Assembly (NCBI RefSeq): GCF_012971745.1
Contig: NZ_CP048834.1
Location: 1,426,001 to 1,490,000, forward strand
Source of the DNA: Starkeya sp. ORNL1
Lineage (GTDB): Bacteria; Pseudomonadota; Alphaproteobacteria; Rhizobiales; Xanthobacteraceae
Length of the DNA stretch: 64,000 nt
Direction: 5' to 3'
Below are positions 8,805 through 17,823 of the stretch, in pieces. The position numbers and the translations under genes are program-made. The notes below the pieces were generated by a model, which made no database searches, was not told the DNA's origin, and saw only the letters and a list, made by a program, of their open reading frames with translations. How positions within the stretch are numbered: position 1 is the stretch's first letter; every line of letters starts with the position of its first letter.

Positions 8805-10025
8805 ATGGACTCTCTGATCACCGCCGCGGCGCGTGCGCTCGCGGCGGGTGATCCACTCGGCGCGCTGAAAAGGGTCGCGCTGCGCGACGACGCGCCGGCG
8901 CTGGCGCTTCGCGGCATCGCCATGGCGCAGCTCGGCGATCTCGCGCGGGGCAAGGCCCTGGTGCGCAGCGCAGCGCGCGCATTCGGCCCGAAAGAGGCGG
9001 TGGCCCATGCGCGCTGCATAGTCGCCGAGGCCGAGATCGCGCTCGCCGCCCGCGACCTCGGCTGGCCGGCAAAGACGCTCGACGCAGCCCGGGCGACGCT
9101 GGAAGCGCATGGCGATCGGGCGAACGCGGCGCATGCGCGCTATCTCGAGGTCCGGCGCCTGCTGCTGGTGGGTCGGCTCGACGAGGCCGAGCAACGGCTC
9201 GCCGAGCTGGATCCAGCCCCCTTCCCGCCCGCCTTGAGCGCCGCGCACGAACTCGTGGTGGCCGGGATCGCGATGCGCCGCCTGCACACCCAGACGGCGC
9301 GTGATGCTCTTGCCCGCGCGGGACGGGCCGCGCGCGAGGCCCGCATTCCGGCGCTGGCGGCGGAGGTCGAGAGCGCCTCGCTCTTGCTGGACACGCCGGC
9401 GGCGCGGCTGATCGCGCACGGCGCGGAACGCCCGCTGCGGCTCGAGGAAGTCGAGGCGCTGCTGGCGTCGAAGGTGCTCGTGGTCGATGCGTGCCGCCAT
9501 GCCGTGCGCGAGCCGCACCTGGTGATCTCGTTGGCGACGCGCCCAGTGCTGTTCGCGCTGGCGCGCACGCTGGGCGAGGCGTGGCCCGGTGACGTGGCGA
9601 GGGACACGCTCATCGCCCGGGCTTTCGGCGGCAAGTCTGCCGATGAATCGCATCGTGCCCGCTTGCGCGTGGAGATCGGCCGGCTGCGCACCCTGCTGCG
9701 GCCGCTGGCCCGGGTGAGCGCGACGCAGCGTGGCTTTGCGCTCGCCCCGCGCGGCGTCGGCGAGGTCATGGTGCTGGCGCGGCCGGTCGAGGAGCCGCAC
9801 GCGGCGGTGCTCGCCTTCCTTACCGACGGAGAATCCTGGTCCAGCTCGGCGCTGGCGCTTGCGCTCGGCGCCAGCCAGCGCACCGTGCAGCGGGCACTCG
9901 ATGCGCTCGGCGCCGCCGGCAAGGTGCAGTCGTTCGGCCGTGGCCGGGCGCGCCGCTGGATGACGCCGCCGGTGCCCGGATTCACGACGACCTTGTTACT
10001 CCCTGCCCCCTGGCCGGGTGACTAG
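8805..10025 (+). CDS. Helix-turn-helix regulator with two putative winged-helix domains and a helical-repeat N-terminus
   Basis: About 406 aa. Residues 1-190 are alanine-rich helical hairpins of TPR style. A middle domain, about 245-320, has the layout of an OmpR-type winged helix: DTLIARAFGGKSADE, then RLRVEIGRLRTLLRPL, then the wing RVSATQRGFALAP. The C-terminus, about 340-395, is a second winged helix: WSSSALALALGASQRTVQRALDAL with a basic wing GRGRARRWM. I take the ATG at 8805 rather than an upstream frame, since helical sequence starts there. It diverges from DUF899 and is followed after 71 nt by a beta-propeller gene. The domain reading is mine from motifs and is not certain. Confidence 0.8.
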   Translation: MDSLITAAARALAAGDPLGALKRVALRDDAPALALRGIAMAQLGDLARGKALVRSAARAFGPKEAVAHARCIVAEAEIALAARDLGWPAKTLDAARATLEAHGDRANAAHARYLEVRRLLLVGRLDEAEQRLAELDPAPFPPALSAAHELVVAGIAMRRLHTQTARDALARAGRAAREARIPALAAEVESASLLLDTPAARLIAHGAERPLRLEEVEALLASKVLVVDACRHAVREPHLVISLATRPVLFALARTLGEAWPGDVARDTLIARAFGGKSADESHRARLRVEIGRLRTLLRPLARVSATQRGFALAPRGVGEVMVLARPVEEPHAAVLAFLTDGESWSSSALALALGASQRTVQRALDALGAAGKVQSFGRGRARRWMTPPVPGFTTTLLLPAPWPGD

Positions 10026-10096
10026 AGTTCCGGAAGGTGAGTTTCGGGCACCCACGCAATCCGTCGTCCATTCGCTCGAAACCAAGGAGTGGAAAC

Positions 10097-10765
10097 ATGA
10101 ATCGCTCGGCAGCCGAAATCCTGCGCGAATACGGACCGTTTCCAGGTGCCGACGACGTGGCGGGCGTCACCTTCGACGGCCGGCAGGTCTGGTTCGCTTC
10201 CGGCGACCGGCTGAACGCCTTCGATCCGGAGAGCGGAACGCTGCAGCGCACGATCGATGTCGCCGCGCATGCGGGAACGGCATTCGACGGCCGGCACCTG
10301 TACCAGATCGCCGAGGACCGTATCCAGAAGATCGAACCGGCCACCGGCCGCGTGATCTCCACCATCCCCGCGCCGGGTGGTGGCGGCGACTCCGGGCTCG
10401 CCTGGGCCGAGGGCACGCTCTGGGTGGGGCAGTATCGGGATCGCAAGATCCACCAGATCGATCCCGAGACCGGGGCGATCCTGCGCACCATCGAGTCCAG
10501 CCGTTTCGTGACCGGGGTCACCTGGGTCGATGGCGAGCTCTGGCACGGCACCTGGGAAGGCGGCGAGAGCGATGTGCGGCGGATCGATCCGCGGACGGGC
10601 AAGGTGCTGGAGCAGCTCGACATGCCGGCCGGCATGGGTGTGTCCGGGCTGGAGTCCGATGGCGGCGACCGGCTCTATTGCGGTGGCGAGAAGAGCGGCA
10701 AGGTGCGGGCAGTGCGCCGGCCCGGAGCGCAGTCGAGGCGCCGCCCCGAAGCCCCGGGCGACTGA
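10097..10765 (+). CDS. YncE/Vgb-like beta-propeller protein
   Basis: 222 aa with at least five repeats of the pattern FDGRxxW/Y...DRIxxIDPETGxxxxTI, typical of glutaminyl cyclase-like and virginiamycin-B-lyase-like propellers. No signal peptide is present, so it is probably cytosolic. The start at 10097 has AAGGAG upstream. The catalytic residues of true Vgb lyases cannot be assigned. It follows the double winged-helix regulator and is likely in the same unit as it. Confidence 0.8.
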   Translation: MNRSAAEILREYGPFPGADDVAGVTFDGRQVWFASGDRLNAFDPESGTLQRTIDVAAHAGTAFDGRHLYQIAEDRIQKIEPATGRVISTIPAPGGGGDSGLAWAEGTLWVGQYRDRKIHQIDPETGAILRTIESSRFVTGVTWVDGELWHGTWEGGESDVRRIDPRTGKVLEQLDMPAGMGVSGLESDGGDRLYCGGEKSGKVRAVRRPGAQSRRRPEAPGD

Positions 10766-10784
10766 TCGCCGCTGACCATGCCTG

Positions 10785-11762
10785 TCAATCCGCGACGGGT
10801 TCGAGCCGATCGGCGCGGGTGGCCCGCGCCTCGTCCCGTGCAGCGGAAACGGAGCTCCCGTCCCGGCCATATTGCCGTGGCGAACGGCCCATAACGCGCT
10901 TGAAGGCGGTGCTGAAGGCGCTTTCGGATTCATAGCCGAGCGACAGCGCAATGACGGAGATGGGGTCGCCGGTGTGCGCCAGCCGGTCCCCGGCCAGCAG
11001 CATGCGCCAGCGCGTCAGATACTCCATGGGCGTGGCGCCGACCGTCGCCTTGAACTTCAGGGCGAAGGTCGATCGTGACATGCCGGCGCGCTCGGCCAGT
11101 TGCTGCAAGGTCCAGCGCTGCGCCGGATCCTCGTGCATGGCGCTGATCGCCGCGCCCATCTGTCTGTCCGAAAGGGCGAAGAGCCAGCCGACGCCGCCGC
11201 TCGATCCTCCCGCCAGATGCGCGCGCAGAGCCTGGACCAGCATCATGTGCGCGAGGTGCTGTATGACCAGAAAGCCGCCCGCCTGCTGATCCCGCAGTTC
11301 CTGCATCATCCGCTCCACCGACCAGCGCAGCGCCGCCTGATCCGGCTCCTGCCGGATAAGGACGATGGGCGGCAGCATCCGCAGCAGGATGCCGGCATGA
11401 TCGCCGGCAAGGGCGAAGCGGCTGCTGACGAGGAAGAACGCGCCGCCGCCATTGTGCCTGGCGATGCCGCCATTGCGCGCGCTGGAAAAAACCGTGACGG
11501 CGTCGACCGGCGGCACAGCCATGTCGCTGGCGAGGCGGAAGGGCCGCCCGCTCGGCAGCAGGAAGCAATCCCCGCTCTCCAGACGGACCGCGTCCGCAAC
11601 GCCCTCCACCGACAACCAGCACGCGCCGGAAACCACCGCGCCGCATTTGATGCTTTTCTGCTGATCGGGGAACTGGATCGACCAGTCCCCGGCGGCATCG
11701 AAGCCGGCGGACATGTGGCTGCGCGGCTTCAGCAGCGACAGCACATCTGAGAGCGGGTCCAT
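10785..11762 (-). CDS. AraC-family regulator with cupin sensor domain
   Basis: 325 aa. The N-terminal half is a cupin of the AraC_binding/Cupin_6 type (RLESGDCFLLPSGRPFRL, about 60-77). The C-terminal AraC domain has both helix-turn-helix units: WTLQQLAERAGMSRSTFALKFK and ISVIALSLGYESESAFSTAFKR, ending GRSPRQY. Regulators of this type usually control one neighbouring oxidoreductase gene. It diverges from the SDR gene at 11884, with an inverted repeat in the spacer. Confidence 0.94.
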   Translation of the reverse strand: MDPLSDVLSLLKPRSHMSAGFDAAGDWSIQFPDQQKSIKCGAVVSGACWLSVEGVADAVRLESGDCFLLPSGRPFRLASDMAVPPVDAVTVFSSARNGGIARHNGGGAFFLVSSRFALAGDHAGILLRMLPPIVLIRQEPDQAALRWSVERMMQELRDQQAGGFLVIQHLAHMMLVQALRAHLAGGSSGGVGWLFALSDRQMGAAISAMHEDPAQRWTLQQLAERAGMSRSTFALKFKATVGATPMEYLTRWRMLLAGDRLAHTGDPISVIALSLGYESESAFSTAFKRVMGRSPRQYGRDGSSVSAARDEARATRADRLEPVAD

Positions 11763-11782
11763 GGGCCATCCCGGACGATTGC

Positions 11783-11835
11783 GAAGATAATACGGACCCT
11801 ACAGCATAGATCGTATTTTCCAATCCCTTATCTTC
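11783..11835. promoter_or_regulatory. Nested inverted repeat between the AraC and SDR genes
   Basis: GAAGATAA (11783-11790) is mirrored by TTATCTTC (11828-11835), and inside these AATACG (11789-11794) is mirrored by CGTATT (11812-11817). The site lies 21 bp from the AraC start and about 49 bp from the SDR start. It may bind the AraC protein or form part of both promoters. This is based on symmetry only. Confidence 0.4.
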
Positions 11836-11883
11836 ACAACCGGCTTGCAAAGGCGGCCAGGAACGCAAGTGAAGGATAAGTCG

Positions 11884-12771
11884 ATGCGTGTATTCGTCAC
11901 CGGCGCGACAGGCTTTGTCGGTTCTGCCGTCGTTCAGGAACTGATCAATGCGGGCCATCGGGTGATCGGCCTTGCCCGCTCGGATGCCGCCGCAAGGTCT
12001 CTTGCCGACGTGGGCGCGCAGACCCACCGCGGTGATCTCGAAGACCTGGAAAGCCTGCGCAGCGGAGCCGCCCTGGCGGACGGCGTGATCCACACCGCCT
12101 TCATCCACGACTTCTCGAAGTTCGCGGCCAATTGCGAGATCGACCGCCGCGCCATCGAGGCGCTTGGTGCCGTCCTCGAAGGCTCCGACCGGCCTCTGAT
12201 CGTCACCTCCGGGACCGGGCTGCTTCCGCAAGGCCGCCTCGCGACCGAAGACGACATGCCGGCCACCTCGATCCCCCGCGTCGCTTCGGAACAGGCGGCG
12301 GCGTCGGTCGCCGCGCGCGGCGTGCGCGTGTCGGTGGTGCGCCTGTCGCCGTCGGTCCATGGCGACGGCGATCATGGTTTCGTTCCGCTGCTCATCGGCA
12401 TCGCCCGCGAAAAGGGCGTCTCGGCCTATATTGGCGAAGGGCTCAATCGCTGGCCGGCGGTGCACCGGCTCGACGCCGCCCTGCTGTTCAGGCTCGTACT
12501 GGAGCAGGGTTCCGCGGGTGCCCGCTATCACGGGGCAGCCGAGGAGGGTGTGGCGTTTCGCGACATCGCCGGCGTGATCGGCCGCCGCCTGAAGCTGCCG
12601 GTCGTCAGCAAGACCGCGGAGGAAGCGGCCGAGCATTTCGGCTGGTTCGCCCATTTCGCCGCGCTCGACAACCCGGCCTCGAGCGAGCGGACCCGGCGCA
12701 TGCTGGGCTGGCAGCCGAAGCAGCCGGGACTGCTGCCCGATCTCGACCGGCCAGGCTATTTCGAAGCCTGA
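11884..12771 (+). CDS. NAD(P)-dependent extended SDR (epimerase-type oxidoreductase)
   Basis: About 295 aa. The Rossmann motif [13 protein letters not shown] lies at residues 4-16 and a sugar-epimerase-like topology follows. The usual YxxxK active site is not obvious: at that place there is [11 protein letters not shown], so the enzyme may be an atypical SDR, as in the NmrA/YbjT-like group. The ATG at 11884 has AAGGA upstream. It diverges from the AraC gene, which probably controls it. The substrate is unknown. Confidence 0.88.
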   Translation: MRVFVTGATGFVGSAVVQELINAGHRVIGLARSDAAARSLADVGAQTHRGDLEDLESLRSGAALADGVIHTAFIHDFSKFAANCEIDRRAIEALGAVLEGSDRPLIVTSGTGLLPQGRLATEDDMPATSIPRVASEQAAASVAARGVRVSVVRLSPSVHGDGDHGFVPLLIGIAREKGVSAYIGEGLNRWPAVHRLDAALLFRLVLEQGSAGARYHGAAEEGVAFRDIAGVIGRRLKLPVVSKTAEEAAEHFGWFAHFAALDNPASSERTRRMLGWQPKQPGLLPDLDRPGYFEA

Positions 12772-12787
12772 GTGCGGAGAGCGGCAA

Positions 12788-13060
12788 TCAGCCCGGCCAC
12801 CCGACCGCGATACCGTCGAGCACGCAATCGAGGCCTTGATCGAACACGACATCCGCCGGGTCGCCAACATGATGCAAGGATACATGCAGGCGTTCGGACG
12901 TGAGCGGAGTGCCGGACAGACGATTATCGTTGGCGAAATGCTCGCCGAACTCCTTCATCTGGCACGCTGTTGCGGAATCCGGAAGCACCGCGAAGAAAAG
13001 CCGTTCCGGCTTTATCGGTCTATCAGGCAGATCGCGATGGAAATCGAATGTCCCTTGCAT
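12788..13060 (-). pseudogene. N-terminal remnant of an RNA 2',3'-cyclic phosphodiesterase (LigT/ThpR)
   Basis: 90 residues match only the first half of the 2H phosphoesterase family: RLFFAVLPDSATACQM, then SERLHVSLHHVGD, which contains the first HxSL motif. The second HxT/S motif and the second lobe (family length about 180 aa) are missing. The frame runs into a stop at 12788, 16 nt past the end of the convergent SDR gene, so the 3' half seems to have been deleted. A shortened functional protein is unlikely because one catalytic histidine is lost. Confidence 0.65.
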
Positions 13061-13252
13061 GGCAAAGCCTCCATGGCATTCAATTTACCGAAGTTAGAAC
13101 AAATAGTGAACACATGGCAATGTGCGATTCGGCGAATCGTGCGAAAATGCCCATGAGGTCACTCCCGGGCGCGGGCACGGCGATCCGGACTCGGCGCCTC
13201 CCTGGTGCGAAGGTTGAAGCGCCGACTGCTTCCGAGCTTCGGGGACTATGCC

Positions 13253-13921
13253 ATGCTCGTTTATATGCTCCAGCTTGCGGCGTGGATGGTTTTCATGGCC
13301 GCGCTGATCCTGTGGCCGGCCGGCACCCTGGCCTATCCGGCCGCCTGGGTGCTGCTCGGCCTGATCACGGTCGGCGGCCTTGCCATGATCCTCTGGCTGT
13401 CCAAGCACAGTCCGAGCCTGCTGCGCGAGCGCATGGCTTCACCGCTGCAGCGCGACCAGAAGCCCTGGGACCGCGTGTGGCTGTCGCTGTTCATGCTCGG
13501 CTTCTGCGCCTGGATGGCGTTCATGGGCTGGGATGCCGCGCGCACCGCCTTCACCGCAGTTCCGCTTTGGCTTCAGGTGCTCGGCGGCCTCGCCATTTTG
13601 GTCAACAGCGTCGCTACCTGGTGGACGTTCCGGGAGAACAGCTTCGCGGCGCCGGTGGTGAAGATCCAGAAAGGCCAGCACGTGATCGACACCGGCCCTT
13701 ATGCCATCGTGCGGCACCCGATGTATGCAGGCGCCTTGCTTCTCCTCGTCGGCCTGCCGTTGTTGCTCGGCTCCTGGCTGGGCCTGGCATTTTCCGTGCT
13801 GTTCATCCTGGGCATTGCATGGCGCGCCGTGCACGAGGAGCGTGCCTTGCGCGAGGGCCTGGCGGGTTATGAGGACTATGCGGCGCGTGTGCGATACCGC
13901 TTCATTCCCTTCGTCTGGTAG
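13253..13921 (+). CDS. Isoprenylcysteine carboxyl methyltransferase-family integral membrane methyltransferase
   Basis: About 222 aa with five to six membrane helices. The SAM-binding signature of the ICMT/PEMT family is clear: GPYAIVRHPMYAG, followed by a later glutamate in HEERALREGL and YEDYAARVRYRFIPFVW. Bacterial members methylate small lipophilic or phospholipid substrates, and the true substrate is unknown. I prefer the ATG at 13253 (GGGGA upstream); an in-frame GTG at 13205 would add a basic 16-residue tail but has no ribosome site. Confidence 0.85.
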   Translation: MLVYMLQLAAWMVFMAALILWPAGTLAYPAAWVLLGLITVGGLAMILWLSKHSPSLLRERMASPLQRDQKPWDRVWLSLFMLGFCAWMAFMGWDAARTAFTAVPLWLQVLGGLAILVNSVATWWTFRENSFAAPVVKIQKGQHVIDTGPYAIVRHPMYAGALLLLVGLPLLLGSWLGLAFSVLFILGIAWRAVHEERALREGLAGYEDYAARVRYRFIPFVW

Positions 13922-13929
13922 TCCTCATC

Positions 13930-14391
13930 TCACATTCGCTCGCCGGGCAATTGGCTGGCTTGCTTCACCCAGGCGGCGAACTGAGCCTCATTGAGCTGAT
14001 CGTGCTCATGAATGTCGAGGTAGCGCGTGTCCTTGCTCCTGGACGCGCCCGGCGGAACAGGGTGCAGCGCCGCGCCGCGGAAGAAGGCCACCTTGATGTA
14101 CTTCATGAAGCAATGGATGCCGAGGAACCAGCCCTCGCCCTCGATCCCGTAAAGCGGCGAGTTCCATTTGACGGCCTTGTGCACGCCGGGGACGGTGCGC
14201 TCGATCAGCGCGTCGAGGCGTTGCCCGACGTCGCTTTTCCAACCCGGCATCGCCGCAATATAGGCGTGCACCGGGGCGTCGCCGTAGCCCTTCGCGATCT
14301 GCGGGTTGCCGCCGGAGACAAGAGCTGGCTTGGCGGCCTCCTTCGCGACCTTCGCCGAGTCGTCGGACGTCTTGCCGGCCATTGTGCTCAC
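13930..14391 (-). CDS. DUF1801-family protein
   Basis: 153 aa. The DUF1801 (YdhG-like) fold is recognisable from YIAAMPGWKSDVGQRLDALI, VHKAVKWNSPLYGIEGEGWF and FLGIHCFMKYIKVAFFRGA. The function of the family is not established. It has an alanine- and lysine-rich N-terminal extension. It ends 8 nt from the convergent methyltransferase stop and lies 24 nt from the next minus-strand gene, so it could be the last gene of the long run starting near 21.7 kb. Confidence 0.85.
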   Translation of the reverse strand: MSTMAGKTSDDSAKVAKEAAKPALVSGGNPQIAKGYGDAPVHAYIAAMPGWKSDVGQRLDALIERTVPGVHKAVKWNSPLYGIEGEGWFLGIHCFMKYIKVAFFRGAALHPVPPGASRSKDTRYLDIHEHDQLNEAQFAAWVKQASQLPGERM

Positions 14392-14415
14392 CCGTGCGGT
14401 GGAACTCGGCAGAGG

Positions 14416-14757
14416 TCAGTTCTTTGGGGCCTCCGGCGGTGTCGTGCTGGCGCTCGGCGTGCCGATGTCCGGCGTGGTGGTGCTCGGGCCGGCCGGGGTC
14501 GCCTCGGCGGCGGGCTTGTCGCGGCGGATCACGATGTCGCCGTTGGGCTGCACTTCAGGCATCTTGTAGGGGATGAAGGACTGGACATAGTCCATCGCCT
14601 GGGTGGCAGCCTCCGAAAGGCTCTTCTCGATGCGATCGAAGGTGCTCGGCGGCTCGGTCGACTGGCCGGTCTGCTGCGCCATCGCGGACGAGGCAGCGCC
14701 GAGCACGGTGGCGGCAAGGCCGAGAGCGAACAGATGCTTGGCGATGATCATGGTCAT
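14416..14757 (-). CDS. Small secreted protein of unknown function
   Basis: 113 aa with a clear Sec signal peptide (cleavage probably after ASSAMA, about residue 27). The mature part has one amphipathic helix (STFDRIEKSLSEAATQAMDYVQ) and a proline/threonine-rich disordered tail. I do not recognise a family. It begins 28 nt after the membrane protein at 14786 and looks like part of the same unit. Confidence 0.7.
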   Translation of the reverse strand: MTMIIAKHLFALGLAATVLGAASSAMAQQTGQSTEPPSTFDRIEKSLSEAATQAMDYVQSFIPYKMPEVQPNGDIVIRRDKPAAEATPAGPSTTTPDIGTPSASTTPPEAPKN

Positions 14758-14785
14758 TTCCTCATCTTGGGCGGCATCGCCGCCG

Positions 14786-15394
14786 TCAGTTGATCTTCAG
14801 TACCACGCGCTCCGAGCGCCGGCGCAGGCCGATAATCATCAAGAGCACGAGGAAGATCCAGAAATTCAGCTTGTTCGCCAGCCAGCCGGCGTAAAAGAAC
14901 AGGTAGACGCAGGTATAGGCACCCCAAAACAGGATGATGACGTTACGTATCGCGTGGGCGATTGCGCGCTTCGAGCGATACATGATCAGCGGCGCGTAGA
15001 ATACCAGCCCGCCGAGCACCAGCACCAGCACGCCAGCGATGCTCGGCAATTTGCCGGAGAACGGCCAGGTAAGAATCGCCGAGACATCGTAGGAGAACGG
15101 GTTGGCCGGGCCGGCGAGAAACTGGCCGAAGCTCATGTCCCACGGCCCGCCTTTGCGAAAGATCTCGCCCGGCTCCAGCAGGCCCCAATGGACGTTCGAG
15201 GCGAGGATGATGCCGCCCGCCAGCAGGCCGACACCAAGCGAGGCGAGCTCGATATAGGGGGTGAGCGGCAGCTGGGCGTCGTGCGCGGCGTTCACCGCGC
15301 GGCACATGGCTGCGAGCAGTACAAAGGGGAACAGGCCCAGCAGCGTCGCCTGGACGAGAAGCGCAAGGCCTGTCAGGACGAATTGGCTGCCCAT
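14786..15394 (-). CDS. Integral membrane protein of unknown function (five helices)
   Basis: 202 aa with about five membrane helices (near 8-30, 47-67, 114-136, 143-165 and 172-192) and a periplasmic loop around residues 68-112 (PGEIFRKGGPWDMSFGQFLAGPAN). No family was recognised. Spacing of 13 nt to the gene at 15408 indicates co-transcription. Confidence 0.78.
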   Translation of the reverse strand: MGSQFVLTGLALLVQATLLGLFPFVLLAAMCRAVNAAHDAQLPLTPYIELASLGVGLLAGGIILASNVHWGLLEPGEIFRKGGPWDMSFGQFLAGPANPFSYDVSAILTWPFSGKLPSIAGVLVLVLGGLVFYAPLIMYRSKRAIAHAIRNVIILFWGAYTCVYLFFYAGWLANKLNFWIFLVLLMIIGLRRRSERVVLKIN

Positions 15395-15407
15395 TATCGA
15401 TCCGTCA

Positions 15408-15662
15408 TCACAGCCGGCAGTCCCCGGAAGACGCGGCGGCGTTGGGGTCCGTGCAATTGCCAGGCATGGTGAGCGAGGGAGCCCCCGGGCTGCGCACGTC
15501 CCGCACCAGCGCGCTCAATGTCAGTACCGCCCAGATTAGCATCAGGAACACCACCAGCACAGCGATACCGATAACGACGAACCGTGCCCGATAGAGGATC
15601 AGGACGACGGCGATCGCCAGCGGAAGCACGACGAAGCCGACAACGAAGAGCGTCTCAAGCAT
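15408..15662 (-). CDS. Small two-helix membrane protein
   Basis: 84 aa if it starts at the ATG at 15660-15662, with hydrophobic segments near residues 4-22 and 28-49. The C-terminal tail has two cysteines (GNCTDP and SGDCRL). An upstream ATG at 15713 adds a basic 17-residue lead. Unknown family. It sits between the TPR protein and the five-helix membrane protein. Confidence 0.65.
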   Translation of the reverse strand: MLETLFVVGFVVLPLAIAVVLILYRARFVVIGIAVLVVFLMLIWAVLTLSALVRDVRSPGAPSLTMPGNCTDPNAAASSGDCRL

Positions 15663-15787
15663 CCGCCGAAATTCCCGCAAGCCCCACCGGGAGAATGCCT
15701 TCCGATAGGGCACTCCTTAAGGTGCCGGGGTGCCGGATGGAAGTACCCTGGCGCCCCTTCCCCACCCGCAACGTCGCACGCGCCTGC

Positions 15788-16921
15788 CTAATGCACGATG
15801 ACGGGCTTCTCTTCCAGTTCCCGCACCTTACGGGCATTGGCCTCCGAGATCGGATCGAGCCTGAGCGCGGCCTCGGCCTCCTCTCTGGCCTCGACCGGCT
15901 TGCCGGCCTTCTCGTAGAGAGCGGCGAGCCTGGCGTGCAGCCTGGCGTCGTGCGGGCTGATCTCGACCGCCGCCGCGTACTGGATGATGGCGTCGTCGAG
16001 CAGGCCCTGCTCGACCAGCATGTCGCCCCATGCCGTGCGGGTGGCAAGGTAATTCGGGTCTGCCCTCACCGCGCGAGCGAAGTAGCCATCGGCCGCGACA
16101 TAGTCCTTCTTGGCGGCGCGGATCATGCCGAGATTGATCAGCGGATAGAGGAATTCCGGCTGCTGGAGGAGCGCCGCCTGAAGGTGGCGCTCGGCATCGC
16201 CATACGCCGCCTCGCGCTGCTCCGGGGTCAGGCTGGTGTCGTTCTCTGCCCTGAGCATGTGCACCCGCCCAAGCATGCCATAAGCCAGGAAGTGCTGCTC
16301 GGTGGGCTGGTTGACGAGGAACCTCTGGATCGCCGCATGGGTCTTGGGGAAGTCGAATTGCTTCTGCTCCAGCTCCATACGACGGTGATAGAGCGCGATA
16401 ATATAGGGATTGATGAATTCGAGGATCTGCACTGCGCCTTCGTGCAGCAGGGCGTCGATTTCATTGCCCTTGCCCGTCACGTTGCCCTTGCCGCTGCCCG
16501 TCACGATGATCAGCTTGACCGGGTTGTCTTCGTCCTTGGTGTAGACCCGGACGTACAGCCGCGTGACGCCGTCGGCCTCGGTGATCTCGCCATTGATGTA
16601 GTACTTGATCAGGCCGAGCATGTTGCGAGCGCCGTTGATCAGCAGGCCGACCTCGAAATAATCCTCGAACGCGTTGATGCCCTTCTCGACACCGCCCTCG
16701 TCTATGTTGATCGCGTGAAGCTCGGAGGCGGCGGCGACGCTCATCTCGCGCAACTCGTCGCTCAGCTGGCGGGTGGCCACCGTCGAACTGTAGCCGCTCC
16801 ATTCCCTGAAGGTGGGAACGTCGACCTTCTCGATGACGATGTCTTCACCGATGAACAGTGCGGTCACGAAGACCAGCGCCGCCGCAATTGCCGGCAGAGT
16901 GAAGATGCCGAAATCTAACAT
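15788..16921 (-). CDS. Membrane-anchored TPR protein
   Basis: About 377 aa. One N-terminal anchor helix (5-24) is followed by a mixed alpha/beta region containing TFREWSGYSSTVATRQLSDELRE and RLYVRVYTKDEDNPVKLI. From about residue 230 there are four or five TPR-type helical pairs, e.g. PEFLYPLINLGMIRAAKKDYVAADGY and PNYLATRTAWGDMLVEQGLLDDAI. The middle region resembles that of other TPR proteins with a GYxxxVxxRxLxDxL motif, but I cannot name a domain. It probably acts as a scaffold on the outer face of the inner membrane. The ATG at 16919-16921 fits the anchor. It follows the formyltransferase gene by 77 nt. Confidence 0.8.
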   Translation of the reverse strand: MLDFGIFTLPAIAAALVFVTALFIGEDIVIEKVDVPTFREWSGYSSTVATRQLSDELREMSVAAASELHAINIDEGGVEKGINAFEDYFEVGLLINGARNMLGLIKYYINGEITEADGVTRLYVRVYTKDEDNPVKLIIVTGSGKGNVTGKGNEIDALLHEGAVQILEFINPYIIALYHRRMELEQKQFDFPKTHAAIQRFLVNQPTEQHFLAYGMLGRVHMLRAENDTSLTPEQREAAYGDAERHLQAALLQQPEFLYPLINLGMIRAAKKDYVAADGYFARAVRADPNYLATRTAWGDMLVEQGLLDDAIIQYAAAVEISPHDARLHARLAALYEKAGKPVEAREEAEAALRLDPISEANARKVRELEEKPVIVH

Positions 16922-16998
16922 GCCTGCCCCCAGCAAACCTTGAAAACGCCGTCCCCGCGTGCGCTGGCGCCGGTCCCGGCAGCCCTGCACCCGATACG

Positions 16999-17823
16999 CT
17001 ATACAGGCGACCTTCCGAAGCGTCCGAGTAGATCTTTATATTCGGTCGCTTCGATCAGCGAGAGCCCGGAGGCATGAAACCTCTCGAACTCAGCCGGAGT
17101 CGGATAAGTATTCAACTTTAGCTGGTATTCCGCCTGCGGAATAGCTTCTATCTGCCTGTCGTCCATCATGGCTAAGATCAAATCCGCCAGCAGCCGGTTG
17201 CCTAGCAGATGGCTCTCTAGGTTGTGCGCGAACGCAGAGCGGCCGGCTACGATCGGCAGTTCGCCGCTCGCCAGCACGGGGCCGTTATCGATGCCCGGCA
17301 CGACGAAATGTATCGTGCAGCCAAGGCTTGCCTCGCCGGCCAGCATCGAGAAGAAATGCGGGTACAGGCCGGCATAATCCGGCAGCCTGCCGGGATGCAC
17401 GTTGATGATGCCGCGCCGCGGCAGCGCGATGATTTCCGGCGGAAACAGGAAGCTGAAACGGCAAGAAACCATCAGGTCCGGGGCGAACTCGGCGATGGTG
17501 GCGAGCAGCGCCGGATCGTCCATGGCGCGGGCGACGACAATCTCGATACCGTGACGCGCCGCCAGTTGTGTCGGCGTCATCAGGCGGCCCGGCGGCAGTG
17601 GCGTCGGGTCGGCATCGAGCTTGGGAAAAACCGTGCCGAACGGCAGGTCGCGCTCGTGATACTTCATCCTTGTCAGTTCGGGCACGACAAGTTCCACCGG
17701 GCGGGTACGCTCGGCGAGAACGACGCGCAGGCGGCAATCCGGCAATGCGAGCAGGCGCGGCAGCAGATCGTTCAGCAGCACCGTGGAGGTGAGGTCACGC
17801 TTGCTGAAGATGAGGATGTTCAC
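16999..17823 (-). CDS. Formyltransferase-fold enzyme (methionyl-tRNA or GAR formyltransferase-like)
   Basis: 274 aa. The formyltransferase core is clear: INVHPGRLPDYAG gives N141 and H143, and VPGIDNGPVL gives D179. The N-to-D spacing of 38 residues equals that of PurN, so the catalytic triad is intact. It lacks the C-terminal tRNA-binding domain of Fmt. Relatives formylate amines on sugars, amino acids or peptides with formyl-tetrahydrofolate. The start is a GTG whose bases overlap the stop of the binding-protein gene (GTGA, 4 nt), so translation is probably coupled. Its substrate is unknown; the context suggests a small amine handled by the transport proteins upstream. Confidence 0.85.
   Translation of the reverse strand: MNILIFSKRDLTSTVLLNDLLPRLLALPDCRLRVVLAERTRPVELVVPELTRMKYHERDLPFGTVFPKLDADPTPLPPGRLMTPTQLAARHGIEIVVARAMDDPALLATIAEFAPDLMVSCRFSFLFPPEIIALPRRGIINVHPGRLPDYAGLYPHFFSMLAGEASLGCTIHFVVPGIDNGPVLASGELPIVAGRSAFAHNLESHLLGNRLLADLILAMMDDRQIEAIPQAEYQLKLNTYPTPAEFERFHASGLSLIEATEYKDLLGRFGRSPV

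Noticed and set aside
10930..12885. 651-aa minus-strand frame across the AraC and SDR genes
   Set aside because: It runs opposite the SDR gene and out of frame through the AraC gene. High GC content leaves such frames open; the product is low-complexity.
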